This document shows positions 1 to 6,596 of a stretch of 8,810 nt of DNA, in pieces. The notes under the pieces are model-generated. The model made no database searches and was not told the DNA's origin. It was given only the letters and a program-made list of their open reading frames with translations. Every line of letters starts with the position of its first letter. Positions within the stretch are counted from its first letter, which is position 1. The translations under genes were made by a program, and so were the position numbers. This DNA is from Alphaproteobacteria bacterium UBA2723 (GTDB lineage Bacteria > Pseudomonadota > Alphaproteobacteria > RF32 > CAG-239): positions 4,460-13,269 of the forward strand of contig DEKL01000115.1 in the NCBI GenBank assembly GCA_002353835.1, written 5' to 3'.

Positions 1-803
1 CGGCGGATAAAAGTGTAACAGCCGGTCATTGAGTATTGTTTGATTCTTTCTTTTAACCCATCGGTATATTTACTGCGGCCTTGGTCATCTCCGGTTAATA
101 CACAATGAAAATCATGACGATCTTTAAGCTTTGCCAAAGCATCTATCAATAGTTCCTGACCTTTCCATCGGGTTAAGCGCCCGATTAACAATATCAGCTT
201 CTTATCGCTCGGTAATTCATATTGTTCCATTATGTTCTTGACACGTTCGTTGCTGACGGCTAACGGATTAAACTTTTCCACATCCACGCATCTGTGGATA
301 AAAACGAGCCTTTCTTCCGGGGTGTGATAATTTTCCATAACATGACGTTTAATATGTGAAGATATAACAATAACTTTTTCTCCCATCGCCATGATTTTAT
401 TATATATTTTTTTAATACCGTGCGGGCCTAAACCGTATGTGCCGTGAAATGTGGTCATATAGTGAACGCCGGCTTTTTTGGCGGCAAGATAGGCACTCCA
501 TGCCGGTGCGCGTGAACGGGCATGGACGATATTTATGCCTTTTTCTTTGATGATATCAGCTAAAATGCGGGCATTTTTTAGTATCACAAACGGATTTTTG
601 CTTTTTAACGGCAATTTTATGTGCTCAACCCCTAAATTTTCCAGCTGATATTCCTTAGCACCGCCGGATGAGGCAACGTAATTTTCAATCCCTGCCTGCT
701 GTAAAGCTTCGGCTATTTGAATTGTACCTAATTCAACCCCGCCTTGCCCTAATTCGGGTAAAACTTGCAAAACTATCGGCTTTTTTACTTTATCTTTACT
801 CAT
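1..803 (-). CDS. GT4-family glycosyltransferase, N-terminal 267 residues (3' end off the window)
   Basis: The reverse strand is open from ATG (801-803) to the left edge with no stop, so the gene is truncated by the window. The product resembles GT-B fold, GT4-type glycosyltransferases, which move a sugar from a nucleotide-sugar onto a lipid or LPS-core acceptor at the inner face of the inner membrane. Seen: a first Rossmann half with the glycine-rich GQGGVELGT segment (residues 19-27), HARSRAPAWSAYLAA (94-108), TTFHGTYG (117-124), VDVEKFNP (173-180), and the start of the donor-binding half, IGRLTRWKGQELLIDAL (207-223). The C-terminal E-x7-E region is not in view. An in-frame TAG lies 18 bases upstream, and no other ATG intervenes, so the start is firm; an AGGGA sits 12 bases before it. 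It is divergent from the hydrolase at 848. The acceptor and sugar cannot be read from sequence; a role in LPS or capsule is inference. Confidence 0.88.
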   Translation of the reverse strand, partial: MSKDKVKKPIVLQVLPELGQGGVELGTIQIAEALQQAGIENYVASSGGAKEYQLENLGVEHIKLPLKSKNPFVILKNARILADIIKEKGINIVHARSRAPAWSAYLAAKKAGVHYMTTFHGTYGLGPHGIKKIYNKIMAMGEKVIVISSHIKRHVMENYHTPEERLVFIHRCVDVEKFNPLAVSNERVKNIMEQYELPSDKKLILLIGRLTRWKGQELLIDALAKLKDRHDFHCVLTGDDQGRSKYTDGLKERIKQYSMTGCYTFIR

Positions 804-847
804 TTCAGATATAAGTCCCTATAAATGTATTTTTTGATGAGGCCACA
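804..847. promoter_or_regulatory. Divergent 44-base intergenic region with overlapping -10-like elements
   Basis: Only 44 bases separate the ATG of the minus-strand glycosyltransferase from that of the plus-strand hydrolase. TATAAA at 820-825 could be a -10 for the plus gene (weak -35 TTTACT at 795-800, spacing 19). Its complement TTTATA could serve the minus gene. The hydrolase has a good ribosome binding site, GAGG at 839-842, five bases before ATG. The promoter calls are weak because the gap is too small for two separate promoters. Confidence 0.3.
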
Positions 848-1606
848 ATGACAGAATTTTTACATACTTTTCAATGCGGACACACCGTAAAGTGTGAATA
901 TATTAAGCCCGAGGCGAAAAAAACTCAAAGCTTTACACTGGTTTATGCACATGGATTTTGCTCAGACCCATACGGCAGAAAGCCCGAAGAAATAAAAAAA
1001 TGGTGCATAGAGCACGGTATGGGATTCTTTCGCTATGAGATTGCCGGACACGGAGCTGATATTGCCCGCTTTGAAGAAACGACCATGAACGTTTATAAAA
1101 GCCAAATTTTTGAAATTATGGATATGGTTGAAGGAAAAGTCATTGTTGCCGGTTCTTCTTTGGGCGGGTGGCTTTCTTTATTGGCGGCAATTCATTTCCC
1201 TGATAAAGTTATCGGTTTTTTGGGTTTGGCTGCCGCACCGGATTTTCTCAAAACTTATTTTATCAATTATCTTAAGCCGGAACATAAGGTTATTCTTGAT
1301 AAATACGGCAAAATTGAATTTCCGACCAATGATTTTACTTATGTTATTACCAAAAAGATGATTGACTCGGCCGAGGATAATTTGTTGCTTGAACGAGAAG
1401 TTATTCCGTTTAAGGGGAAAGTTATTTTGTTACAAGGGATGAAAGATGCCTCGCTTGAGTGGCATACGGCGCTTAAAATTGCCGAAAAGCTTGAAAGTGA
1501 TGATGTTGAAGTGCGCTTATTAAAGAATTCAAATCACAGACTCGGTTCTGACGGGGATATTTCAGCTATCCGTCAAGCTATGGATGAATTCTTAACAATA
1601 GGTTAA
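848..1606 (+). CDS. Alpha/beta hydrolase, ABHD10-like (putative serine esterase/acyl-thioesterase)
   Basis: This 252-residue soluble protein has the alpha/beta-hydrolase fold and no signal peptide. Seen: an oxyanion-hole HGF (residues 35-37), the nucleophile elbow G-S-S-L-G with Ser104 (102-106), an acid candidate Asp200 in LQGMKD, and catalytic His230 in NSNHRL. The elbow context GSSLGGWLSLLAA resembles the ABHD10 group, whose mitochondrial member hydrolyses acyl-glucuronides and S-acyl-cysteine thioesters. The bacterial substrate is unknown, so esterase or thioesterase is as far as the call goes. The start is supported by GAGG five bases upstream of ATG. The TPR-methyltransferase gene follows after 35 bases on the same strand, so co-transcription is likely. 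Other serine hydrolases share the triad; the ABHD10 assignment rests on recalled motif similarity. Confidence 0.85.
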   Translation: MTEFLHTFQCGHTVKCEYIKPEAKKTQSFTLVYAHGFCSDPYGRKPEEIKKWCIEHGMGFFRYEIAGHGADIARFEETTMNVYKSQIFEIMDMVEGKVIVAGSSLGGWLSLLAAIHFPDKVIGFLGLAAAPDFLKTYFINYLKPEHKVILDKYGKIEFPTNDFTYVITKKMIDSAEDNLLLEREVIPFKGKVILLQGMKDASLEWHTALKIAEKLESDDVEVRLLKNSNHRLGSDGDISAIRQAMDEFLTIG

Positions 1607-1641
1607 TATTAACCTTTATTTTAATGAGGTAACTTGTTGAT

Positions 1642-3387
1642 ATGTCTTATGATTTAATGTTTCAAAAAGCCATTGAACTGCAAAATGCCGGTGCCCTTAA
1701 CCAGGCGGAAGACATCTATCTTAAAATTTTACAAGTTATGCCGGAAAACTCTGATGTTTGGAACCTTTTGGGCTTGATTGCCCAGAGCAAAGGAAATCTG
1801 ACACGGGCGGAAGATTGTTTCTTAAATGCGATAAAATATGCGCCTACCCCGTTTTTTGCGCATTTTTTTAATTTAGCGTTGGTCTATAAATCATTGAATA
1901 AACTTAATGAAGCGAGAGAAGCAGTCATGCGTTCGGTACAATTAAAGCCTGATTTTAAGGAGGGTTTTAATTTGCTCGGTGTTTTAGAGGTAAATCTCGG
2001 TTTACATAATGATGCGGTTAAAAGTTTTTGCAAAGCGTTGGAAGTAGATGAAAACTATCAAGAAGCGCGCGCTAATCTTTGTTTTTACAGTAAAGATTTT
2101 GATGCACTGTATCGTTTGGCAACCGAACATCCGGATGATTTTAATGTACAACTTATGACGGCACAAGCCAGTGATGACCTTTCTTATAAAGAGAAATATC
2201 TGCGTCGGGCGGTTGATTTGGTGCCGGACAGGACTGATGCATTATTGCTTTTGGCTGATACTTTAAGAGAGCAAAACAATTTTAACGAAGCTTTAACTTT
2301 TTATCATAAAGTGTTGAATATTGATGAAAATAACATTTTTGCCTGTTTGGGTTTGGCGGATATTTATCTGGCTGAAAAGAACTTTGATAAGGCTGAAAAA
2401 TATTATCTTCAAAGTTTTAATATCTCTCGCGATATTGCTGAGGCGCATATCAATTACGGCACCCTTTTATTTGAAGAAAGGCGCTTAAACGAGGCTTTGG
2501 AAGAATATAGACAGGCTTTGCAGTTGGCCCCGAACAGTCCGGAAATACGTTATAATTTGGCGCTTATTTTAAAGGAAACCGGAGATATTGAAGAAGCACT
2601 CGGTTTGATGTTTGATGCGCACTTAAAAGAGCCTGAAAATGATGTTTTTGCCATCAATATTATGGAAACGTTGGCGATTTTATTTGAAAATAATGCCGAA
2701 GCGGCGTTAAAAATTGCCGAGAATTGGCAGAAAACAGCGCCCGATAATATCTTTTCCAAGCGTATTTTGGCAGCATTGAGCGGAAGTGATGATGAAAAAG
2801 ATAATGTTATTTTTGCCGAAAAATTATTTGATAATTTTGCACCGAGTTATGAAAACACGTTACAACAACTGGAACCGAACATTATTAAAGAGTTTATGAA
2901 ACGAAATAAAAAACTGGTCGGGCATATTTTGGATCTCGGTTGCGGCACGGGGCTTGCGGCGGTTAATCTTAAAACAAAAGATAATTCTTTTACGGGTGTT
3001 GATGTTTCGGAAGAAATGCTTAAATTGGCCAAGCAAAAGAATCTTTATGATGAGCTTTATAACGCGGATATTGTCAGTTTTTTAGATAAGCACCCTGCCC
3101 GTGATTATGATGTTGTGTTGGCGTTTGATGTCTTTTGCTATTTGGGAGATTTGGAACCGGTCTTAAAGGCGCTTAAAGGTACGGAAGTTTGGTTTAGCGT
3201 GGAATCCGGTGATGAGGATATGAATAAAGATTATTACCTTTCTTCACGCGGGCGTTACAAACATAAAAAAAGTGCGGTTTTGAGCTTGTTAAAAAAGCTT
3301 AAATTTAAATCGGTTAATGATTTTGATATTGTTTTAAGAAAAGAAAACGGAAATGATGTCAACGGGGTTTTGTTTCACCTTTCTTAA
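1642..3387 (+). CDS. TPR-repeat protein with C-terminal SAM-dependent methyltransferase domain (COG4976-like)
   Basis: A 581-residue two-part protein. Residues 4-139 form four consecutive 34-residue TPRs. After an irregular stretch, five more run from about 197 to 368, giving a helical scaffold for protein binding. The C-terminal part (about 390-581) is a class I methyltransferase: lead-in FAEKLFDNFAPSYE (391-404), motif I HILDLGCGTG (428-437) for SAM binding, acidic ribose-binding Asp454 in TGVDVS, Asp476 in the motif III region, Asp496 in LAFDVFCYLGDL, and a late GRYKH (537-541). The FDNFAPSYE/GRYKH pattern matches the TPR-linked methyltransferases of COG4976; the methylated substrate of that family is not known to me. 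The start is ATG with GAGG 12 bases upstream; an in-frame TAA at 1630-1632 excludes an earlier start. It follows the hydrolase by 35 bases. No signal peptide or membrane segment is seen, so it is probably cytoplasmic. Confidence 0.9.
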   Translation: MSYDLMFQKAIELQNAGALNQAEDIYLKILQVMPENSDVWNLLGLIAQSKGNLTRAEDCFLNAIKYAPTPFFAHFFNLALVYKSLNKLNEAREAVMRSVQLKPDFKEGFNLLGVLEVNLGLHNDAVKSFCKALEVDENYQEARANLCFYSKDFDALYRLATEHPDDFNVQLMTAQASDDLSYKEKYLRRAVDLVPDRTDALLLLADTLREQNNFNEALTFYHKVLNIDENNIFACLGLADIYLAEKNFDKAEKYYLQSFNISRDIAEAHINYGTLLFEERRLNEALEEYRQALQLAPNSPEIRYNLALILKETGDIEEALGLMFDAHLKEPENDVFAINIMETLAILFENNAEAALKIAENWQKTAPDNIFSKRILAALSGSDDEKDNVIFAEKLFDNFAPSYENTLQQLEPNIIKEFMKRNKKLVGHILDLGCGTGLAAVNLKTKDNSFTGVDVSEEMLKLAKQKNLYDELYNADIVSFLDKHPARDYDVVLAFDVFCYLGDLEPVLKALKGTEVWFSVESGDEDMNKDYYLSSRGRYKHKKSAVLSLLKKLKFKSVNDFDIVLRKENGNDVNGVLFHLS

Positions 3388-3568
3388 AGGCTAAATATTT
3401 GTTTTTGTTTAAAGAACATAGGCTTAAAAATAATCCTGTGAACAAACATAAAATTATATTGTGCGAATCATTTTCTCATCCTACCTTTTAATTGGTTTGT
3501 TATCGTTTTATATATATATATGTCGCAAAGATTATTGAAGTTTTTTTAAAAATTACATATTTCGCGGA
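3388..3568. other. AT-rich gene-free stretch
   Basis: About 180 bases after the methyltransferase stop hold no convincing gene and no clean rho-independent terminator. A (TA)6 run lies at 3509-3520. A weak sigma70-like pair, TTGGTT (3492-3497) and TATATA (3515-3520) with 17-base spacing, could start a plus-strand transcript, as could TTGAAG (3535-3540), but neither has a good -10. The 9-codon ATG frame at 3520-3549 is too short to call. Confidence 0.4.
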
Positions 3569-3602
3569 TATTTATGCTTTGTTTCTTTTGTTAGCATAAA
3601 TA
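3569..3602. repeat. Perfect 10-bp inverted repeat spanning a candidate promoter
   Basis: TATTTATGCT at 3569-3578 is exactly complementary to AGCATAAATA at 3593-3602, separated by a 14-base T-rich spacer. On the plus strand the spacer and right arm also form an extended -10-like TGTTAGCAT (3589-3597), which would start transcription near 3604, where the GC-richer element begins. The left arm then falls on the -35 position. This is what an operator overlapping a promoter looks like; a transcript hairpin is the alternative. There is no T-tract on either strand, so it is not a terminator. Confidence 0.5.
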
Positions 3603-3735
3603 AGGTGAGAGCGTTTTATGATGTAAGCGGTGAACTTTTGGGCCGAAAGTTTCAACCCGACACGAAATGACAATCACGGATTGCCCGATGTCTTATAGAT
3701 ATTATTGGAAAAACTTTCTTCGGAGAAATTGCGCA

Positions 3736-3801
3736 ATGAAAACAAGCGCCTTTGGGGTGATTGAATTCCCTGCTCATTCTCAAGGGCGCTTATTATTTTA
3801 G
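3736..3801 (+). CDS. Possible 21-codon small ORF overlapping the terminator hairpin
   Basis: ATG at 3736 opens a frame of 21 codons ending in TAG (3799-3801), with CGGAG at 3721-3725, ten bases before the ATG. The predicted peptide begins MKTSAFGVIEF and ends GRLLF. It lies almost wholly inside the 3744-3791 hairpin, so translation and the hairpin would compete. It has no run of one amino acid that would suggest an attenuation leader peptide, and the next gene is 180 bases away. Chance is a fair explanation. Confidence 0.15.
   Translation: MKTSAFGVIEFPAHSQGRLLF
3744..3797 (+). terminator. Terminator-like hairpin at the 3' end of the candidate RNA
   Basis: AAGCGCCTTTG (3744-3754) pairs with CAAGGGCGCTT (3781-3791) over 11 bp with one G:U. 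The 26-base loop can form an inner GGG (3755-3757) to CCC (3768-3770) helix. The tail TATTATTTT is U-rich but interrupted. The long loop makes it less classic than the other two terminators in the window. Confidence 0.5.
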
Positions 3802-3941
3802 TTTTCTTTCAATATGTTATTTTGTTAAATTGGTTTTAAACCTTATTTAATCTGCTGTTTTGCGGACGTTTTTTGGTGTCTTAATTTAATATTTAAGCTG
3901 ATTATTTCCCCTATTCTCTTTACGTCATTTTAACTATTCCC

Positions 3942-3980
3942 TGATATTATGCTTTTAGTTTAGTTATTGGGAGGTTTGCT
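3942..3980 (+). promoter_or_regulatory. Extended -10 promoter and ribosome binding site of lemA
   Basis: TGATATTAT at 3942-3950 fits an extended -10 (TGn plus TATTAT, five of six consensus bases). The nearest -35-like hexamer, TTTACG (3919-3924), is 20 bases away and weak, as extended -10 promoters tolerate. Transcription would begin near 3957. GGGAGG at 3969-3974 is a strong Shine-Dalgarno site six bases before the ATG at 3981. The rest of the gap from 3802 is AT-rich and holds only short palindromes such as GGTTTTAAACC (3832-3842). Confidence 0.5.
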
Positions 3981-4541
3981 ATGATTGGCGGTATTTTGAT
4001 AGGTTTGGGCGTTTTGGTGGCGCTGTTTTATGCAATCTATGTTTCGCTTATCAAGAAAAAGAATAATTTGAAAGAAGCAGCATCCGGAATTGATGTGCAA
4101 CTGAAAAAACGTTATGACCTTATCCCGAATATGCTTAAGGCAGCGGCTAAATTTATGGAGCATGAAAAAGAGCTGTTTACACAGTTAACCGCACTTCGTG
4201 AACAAGCAATGACGGCCAAAAATTATGCCGATAAATTTAAGGCTGACGGCGAACTTTCTACGGCTTTACGGGCTTTTAATATTCGCGCCGAGAAGCATCC
4301 GCAATTAAAATCTGATGCAACAATGGTTAATGCACAAGAAGCAATGGCTGAAACAGAAGAACATATTGCGGCGGCAAGACGTTTCTATAATTCCGCGGTT
4401 AAGGATTATAAGAACGCGTTGGAAATCTTCCCTTCTTCATTGGTTGCTTCCATGATCGGCTTAAAAGATGAATATCCGTTCTTTGAGGCTGAAGAAGCGG
4501 CTAAACAAACTATTGATGTGAACGATTATTTTGCTAAATAA
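3981..4541 (+). CDS. lemA: LemA family protein
   Basis: A 186-residue LemA-family protein. Residues 2-24 form one hydrophobic N-terminal membrane segment followed by a lysine cluster (KKK, 25-27), so the protein is anchored in the inner membrane; the rest is predicted helical. Family landmarks seen: SGIDVQLKKRYDLIPNMLKA (35-54), the middle segment HPQLKSDATM (106-115), and RRFYNSAVKDYKNALEIFPS (133-152). Length and motif order match the family. Its biochemical role is not settled; it is often encoded beside membrane proteases or TPM-domain proteins, none of which is visible here. The start is clear: a strong ribosome binding site six bases upstream, and the membrane segment begins at once. 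The AlbA_2-domain gene follows after 33 bases, so it probably heads a three-gene operon with rnhA. Confidence 0.92.
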   Translation: MIGGILIGLGVLVALFYAIYVSLIKKKNNLKEAASGIDVQLKKRYDLIPNMLKAAAKFMEHEKELFTQLTALREQAMTAKNYADKFKADGELSTALRAFNIRAEKHPQLKSDATMVNAQEAMAETEEHIAAARRFYNSAVKDYKNALEIFPSSLVASMIGLKDEYPFFEAEEAAKQTIDVNDYFAK

Positions 4542-4574
4542 GGAATTTAACCGCATCATCTGTGGGAGAATAAT

Positions 4575-5639
4575 ATGTCACGTGCTGAAGATATTTTTGA
4601 AAAGTTAGTTTATTTCGGCGAAGACGCCATAGATGAATTTTTGCAAGAACGGCAGACCGAGGAGCTTTTCTTGGATTTTAAACAGGCGGCTTCAGACGGA
4701 AAGTCTATGCGGACTCTTCATCCGAGTGACAGACGTAATTTGGGGAAAGCAATTTCTGCTTTCGGTAATTCCGAAGGTGGCGTTTTGGTTTGGGGTGTGG
4801 AATGTTCGCGTGACTTGGAAATCGGTGATGTGGCTAAGGCAAAAGTTAAAGTGCAAAACGTACACCGGTTCTTAAGTTGGCTTGAAAATGCCATATCCGG
4901 TTGTACAATTCCTTCGCATAACAAAGTGCGCAACCATATTATCAGCGTTGATAAAGACGGAAACGGCTATTTGGCAACATATATTCCAAAGTCTGATATT
5001 GCGCCGTTAATGACAACTTCGGGAAATCAAATTTATATTCGCTCGGGTTCTAATAATGTGCCGGCGCCATACGCGGTGATTGCCGGTATGTTTGGAAAAC
5101 GTCCGCAACCGAATATTGAGTTAGTCATAGATGACGAATCTATTGTGGTGGCTGATGAAAGTGATGATGATATTTTTACCCCGAAGAAGAAAACCAAGAA
5201 AAAAGAAAAAGTTGTTAAAGTGCGTTTTTCCCTAATGGCGGAAAATACATCCAATGCCGTGGCGAAAGAAGTTTATCTCTCTTGTAACACAGTTTGTTGC
5301 GGCGGCGATAATAACAAAGTTAATTTTTATTATGACAGCCAGTTGGAGAATCTTTCGGCGGCGAATAATTCTATCAACCTTATTACGCCGATAGAAATGC
5401 GGGTACCGCCGCGCGCCCTCTTCTCTTGTGCAAAAGCGGAAATCCGTCTTTTGGAAAATGTAACGGAAGATTTTTTAATGGACGGCGTTATCGGAGCGGA
5501 TGGTGCTATACCGAGAAGTTTTCGTTTTTATGTTTCTAAAAATGATTTGCGTTCTTTTGTGGCGCAGGCACTTCGTAAAAATGCGGATTTAAGTTATTTA
5601 ACCAATGAGTTTTTCTCTTGTTACTTAAAGACGGAGTGA
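4575..5639 (+). CDS. Schlafen AlbA_2-domain protein with a novel C-terminal region
   Basis: A 354-residue protein whose N-terminal half (about 25-175) fits the Schlafen AlbA_2 domain (PF04326). Seen: ELFLDFKQ (30-37), matching the E-x3-E/D-F-K signature with Glu30, Asp34 and Lys36; [21 protein letters not shown] (56-76), the AFxNxxGG core; and [12 protein letters not shown] (153-164), the usual closing strand. Such domains occur in bacterial putative transcriptional regulators and in Schlafen RNA-cleaving enzymes; which applies here is unknown. An acidic patch (186-199) and a lysine-rich linker (204-216) lead to a C-terminal region (about 216-354) that I do not recognise, apparently beta-rich. 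No winged-helix domain is visible. It starts at ATG with GGGAG six bases upstream, 33 bases after lemA and four bases before rnhA, so it is probably co-transcribed with both. Confidence 0.8.
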   Translation: MSRAEDIFEKLVYFGEDAIDEFLQERQTEELFLDFKQAASDGKSMRTLHPSDRRNLGKAISAFGNSEGGVLVWGVECSRDLEIGDVAKAKVKVQNVHRFLSWLENAISGCTIPSHNKVRNHIISVDKDGNGYLATYIPKSDIAPLMTTSGNQIYIRSGSNNVPAPYAVIAGMFGKRPQPNIELVIDDESIVVADESDDDIFTPKKKTKKKEKVVKVRFSLMAENTSNAVAKEVYLSCNTVCCGGDNNKVNFYYDSQLENLSAANNSINLITPIEMRVPPRALFSCAKAEIRLLENVTEDFLMDGVIGADGAIPRSFRFYVSKNDLRSFVAQALRKNADLSYLTNEFFSCYLKTE

Positions 5640-5646
5640 GAAATTG
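5633..5646 (+). promoter_or_regulatory. Ribosome binding site deciding the TTG start of rnhA
   Basis: GGAG at 5633-5636 overlaps the end of the upstream gene (TGA at 5637-5639) and lies seven bases before TTG at 5644. No ATG or GTG in the frame fits the RNase HI N-terminus, which must begin just before the IEIFTDG strand. Translational coupling to the AlbA_2 gene is likely. Confidence 0.75.
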
Positions 5647-6090
5647 AAACGTATAGAAATTTTTACAGATGGTGCGTGTTTGGGGAATCCCGGTCCGGGC
5701 GGATGGGGAGTCATTTTACGTTATAATGATGTGGAAAAAGAACTTTTTGGAAATGAGGCTAACACCACAAATAACAAAATGGAATTGACGGCGGTCATCT
5801 CTGCACTTTCGGCATTAAAGGAACCTTGCAATATTACACTTTATACTGATAGCCGTTATGTGATGGACGGAATTGAAAAGTGGATTTTTAATTGGAAACA
5901 AAACGGTTGGAAAACCGCAAACAAAAAAGCACCGGTTAAAAATTTAGAGCTTTGGCAAAAACTTGATGAGCTTAAATCTAAACATGATATTCGTTGGGTG
6001 TGGGTAAAGGGACACGCCGGTCATAAAGAAAATGAACGTTGTGATGAGCTGGCACGTACGGCAGCAGAGCAACTTAAAAATGAATCTTGA
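5644..6090 (+). CDS. rnhA: Ribonuclease HI
   Basis: RNase HI cuts the RNA strand of RNA-DNA hybrids in the cytoplasm, removing R-loops and primers, with two metal ions. The 148-residue product has all catalytic residues: Asp9 ([16 protein letters not shown]), Glu47 ([10 protein letters not shown]), Asp69 (LYTDSRY) and Asp134 (ENERCDELA), with His124 in VKGHAGH. The basic protrusion ([19 protein letters not shown], about 80-98) used for hybrid binding is also present. It is slightly shorter than the 155-residue E. coli enzyme, lacking part of the C-terminal tail. It begins at TTG, four bases after the AlbA_2 gene, and its transcript ends at the hairpin beginning 23 bases beyond the stop. The assignment is firm; the TTG start is unusual but well placed. 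Confidence 0.97.
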   Translation: MKRIEIFTDGACLGNPGPGGWGVILRYNDVEKELFGNEANTTNNKMELTAVISALSALKEPCNITLYTDSRYVMDGIEKWIFNWKQNGWKTANKKAPVKNLELWQKLDELKSKHDIRWVWVKGHAGHKENERCDELARTAAEQLKNES

Positions 6091-6112
6091 TTTTTTACTT
6101 TAACTTTACACA

Positions 6113-6145
6113 AAAAAAAGCAACTCATTTTGAGTTGCTTTTTTT
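6113..6145. terminator. Bidirectional rho-independent terminator between convergent genes
   Basis: A perfect 15-bp inverted repeat (6113-6127 with 6131-6145) with a TTT loop. The core is GCAACTCA/TGAGTTGC, flanked by A-runs on the left and T-runs on the right. Either strand therefore gives a GC-containing hairpin followed by U residues. It can end both the rnhA operon (plus) and the orphan 119-residue gene (minus), whose stop lies 15 bases beyond it. Confidence 0.92.
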
Positions 6146-6160
6146 GTTTGGTTGTAAATG

Positions 6161-6520
6161 TCACATCCACATCATCACAACTTCTAAATGTTGTGAATAA
6201 ATCTGCCATTGTTTCCGTTGAATTTCTTCCTCTCTGGGCGTGGCGTGTTCCGAAAAGTTTTCATGCCAATACTTTGTTTGAGAAGCAAGCCATGTTCTGA
6301 GAGCTACACGATCAGACTGCGGAAGTTCTTCCACCATTTTCTTAAACATCTTTAAGCGGACGCGATCTTTACTGGTTACACCTTCGGCTTTCGGTAATTT
6401 CCAATCCAGCTTTTCCCAGAGTTGTTTACCTTTTTCCAAAGTTTCCTGTTCTCTGTACTTTGCTGATGTTTGCATTTTCCAGAGGTGTTTCAATTCATTA
6501 AAAAAGTTAATTATGTTCAT
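6161..6520 (-). CDS. Hypothetical tryptophan-rich 119-residue protein
   Basis: I do not recognise this protein. It is small, predicted mostly helical, highly charged, without cysteine and without a signal peptide or clear membrane segment. Seven of 119 residues are tryptophan (14, 35, 40, 77, 85, 105, 118), an unusually high share. The N-terminus MNIINFFNELKHLWK could be an amphipathic helix; the central part (51-80) is basic and helical; the C-terminus ends MMWM. Its reality is supported by context: an isolated gene with a consensus-like promoter (6553-6580), a terminator just past its stop, and another terminator insulating it from the autotransporter upstream. No good Shine-Dalgarno precedes the ATG at 6518-6520; ATG at codon 16, with TGGA just upstream, is a possible alternative start. 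Function unknown. Confidence 0.7.
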   Translation of the reverse strand: MNIINFFNELKHLWKMQTSAKYREQETLEKGKQLWEKLDWKLPKAEGVTSKDRVRLKMFKKMVEELPQSDRVALRTWLASQTKYWHENFSEHATPREEEIQRKQWQIYSQHLEVVMMWM

Positions 6521-6552
6521 AAGCTTAGAAATAAAAATTGGTTATTGCCTTT

Positions 6553-6580
6553 AATCTAGCTGATTTATTTTTATTGTCAA
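6553..6580 (-). promoter_or_regulatory. Sigma70-like promoter of the orphan 119-residue gene
   Basis: On the minus strand TTGACA (6580-6575) is a perfect -35. After 16 bases comes TAGATT (6558-6553), matching the -10 consensus at four of six positions. Transcription would start near 6546, leaving a leader of about 26 bases before the ATG at 6520. Confidence 0.5.
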
Positions 6581-6596
6581 GAATCTGTTTTGACAA
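6574..6596. repeat. 7-bp inverted repeat containing the -35 element
   Basis: TTGTCAA (6574-6580) and TTGACAA (6590-6596) are complementary, with a 9-base loop. The left arm, read on the minus strand, supplies the TTGACA -35 of the orphan gene. The right arm carries TTGACA on the plus strand, but no -10 follows it there. It could be an operator, or a second hairpin after the autotransporter terminator. Confidence 0.4.

Larger units (their letters stand above)
3604..3801 (+). ncRNA. Candidate structured small RNA of unknown family
   Basis: This segment is about 45% G+C in its first 60 bases, against about 22-25% in the flanking 60-base lines, and contains no long open frame. Pairings seen by eye: GAAAGTTT (3645-3652) with AAACTTTC (3711-3718); GACACG (3659-3664) with CGATGTC (3686-3692, one bulged A); an inner hairpin CAATC-ACG-GATTG (3671-3683); GCG (3627-3629) with CGC (3732-3734). 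Together these give a rod of nested stems, followed by the terminator-like hairpin at 3744-3791. The size of about 190 bases and rod shape recall 6S RNA, but I recognise no diagnostic sequence of 6S, tmRNA, SRP RNA, RNase P or a riboswitch. Strand is inferred from the terminator tail. A decayed coding remnant is possible: the frame from GTG 3605 reads protein-like to a stop at 3668. Confidence 0.35.

Noticed and set aside
1110..1361. 83-codon plus-strand frame inside the hydrolase gene
   Set aside because: It is an out-of-frame shadow across the catalytic region of a well-supported enzyme.
3605..3670. GTG-initiated 21-codon frame, possible remnant of a decayed gene
   Set aside because: It reads somewhat protein-like, and the same frame continues past the stop, but I recognise no family and there is no proper ribosome binding site. 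Kept only as an alternative for the RNA call.
3604..3801. tmRNA, SRP RNA, RNase P RNA or known riboswitch
   Set aside because: No tRNA-like acceptor end or tag frame, no SRP apical loop, no RNase P core motif and no aptamer signature that I know is present.
4718..5254. Minus-strand open frames of about 70 codons inside the AlbA_2 gene
   Set aside because: They overlap a gene with clear domain motifs, lack ribosome binding sites and show no protein-like pattern.
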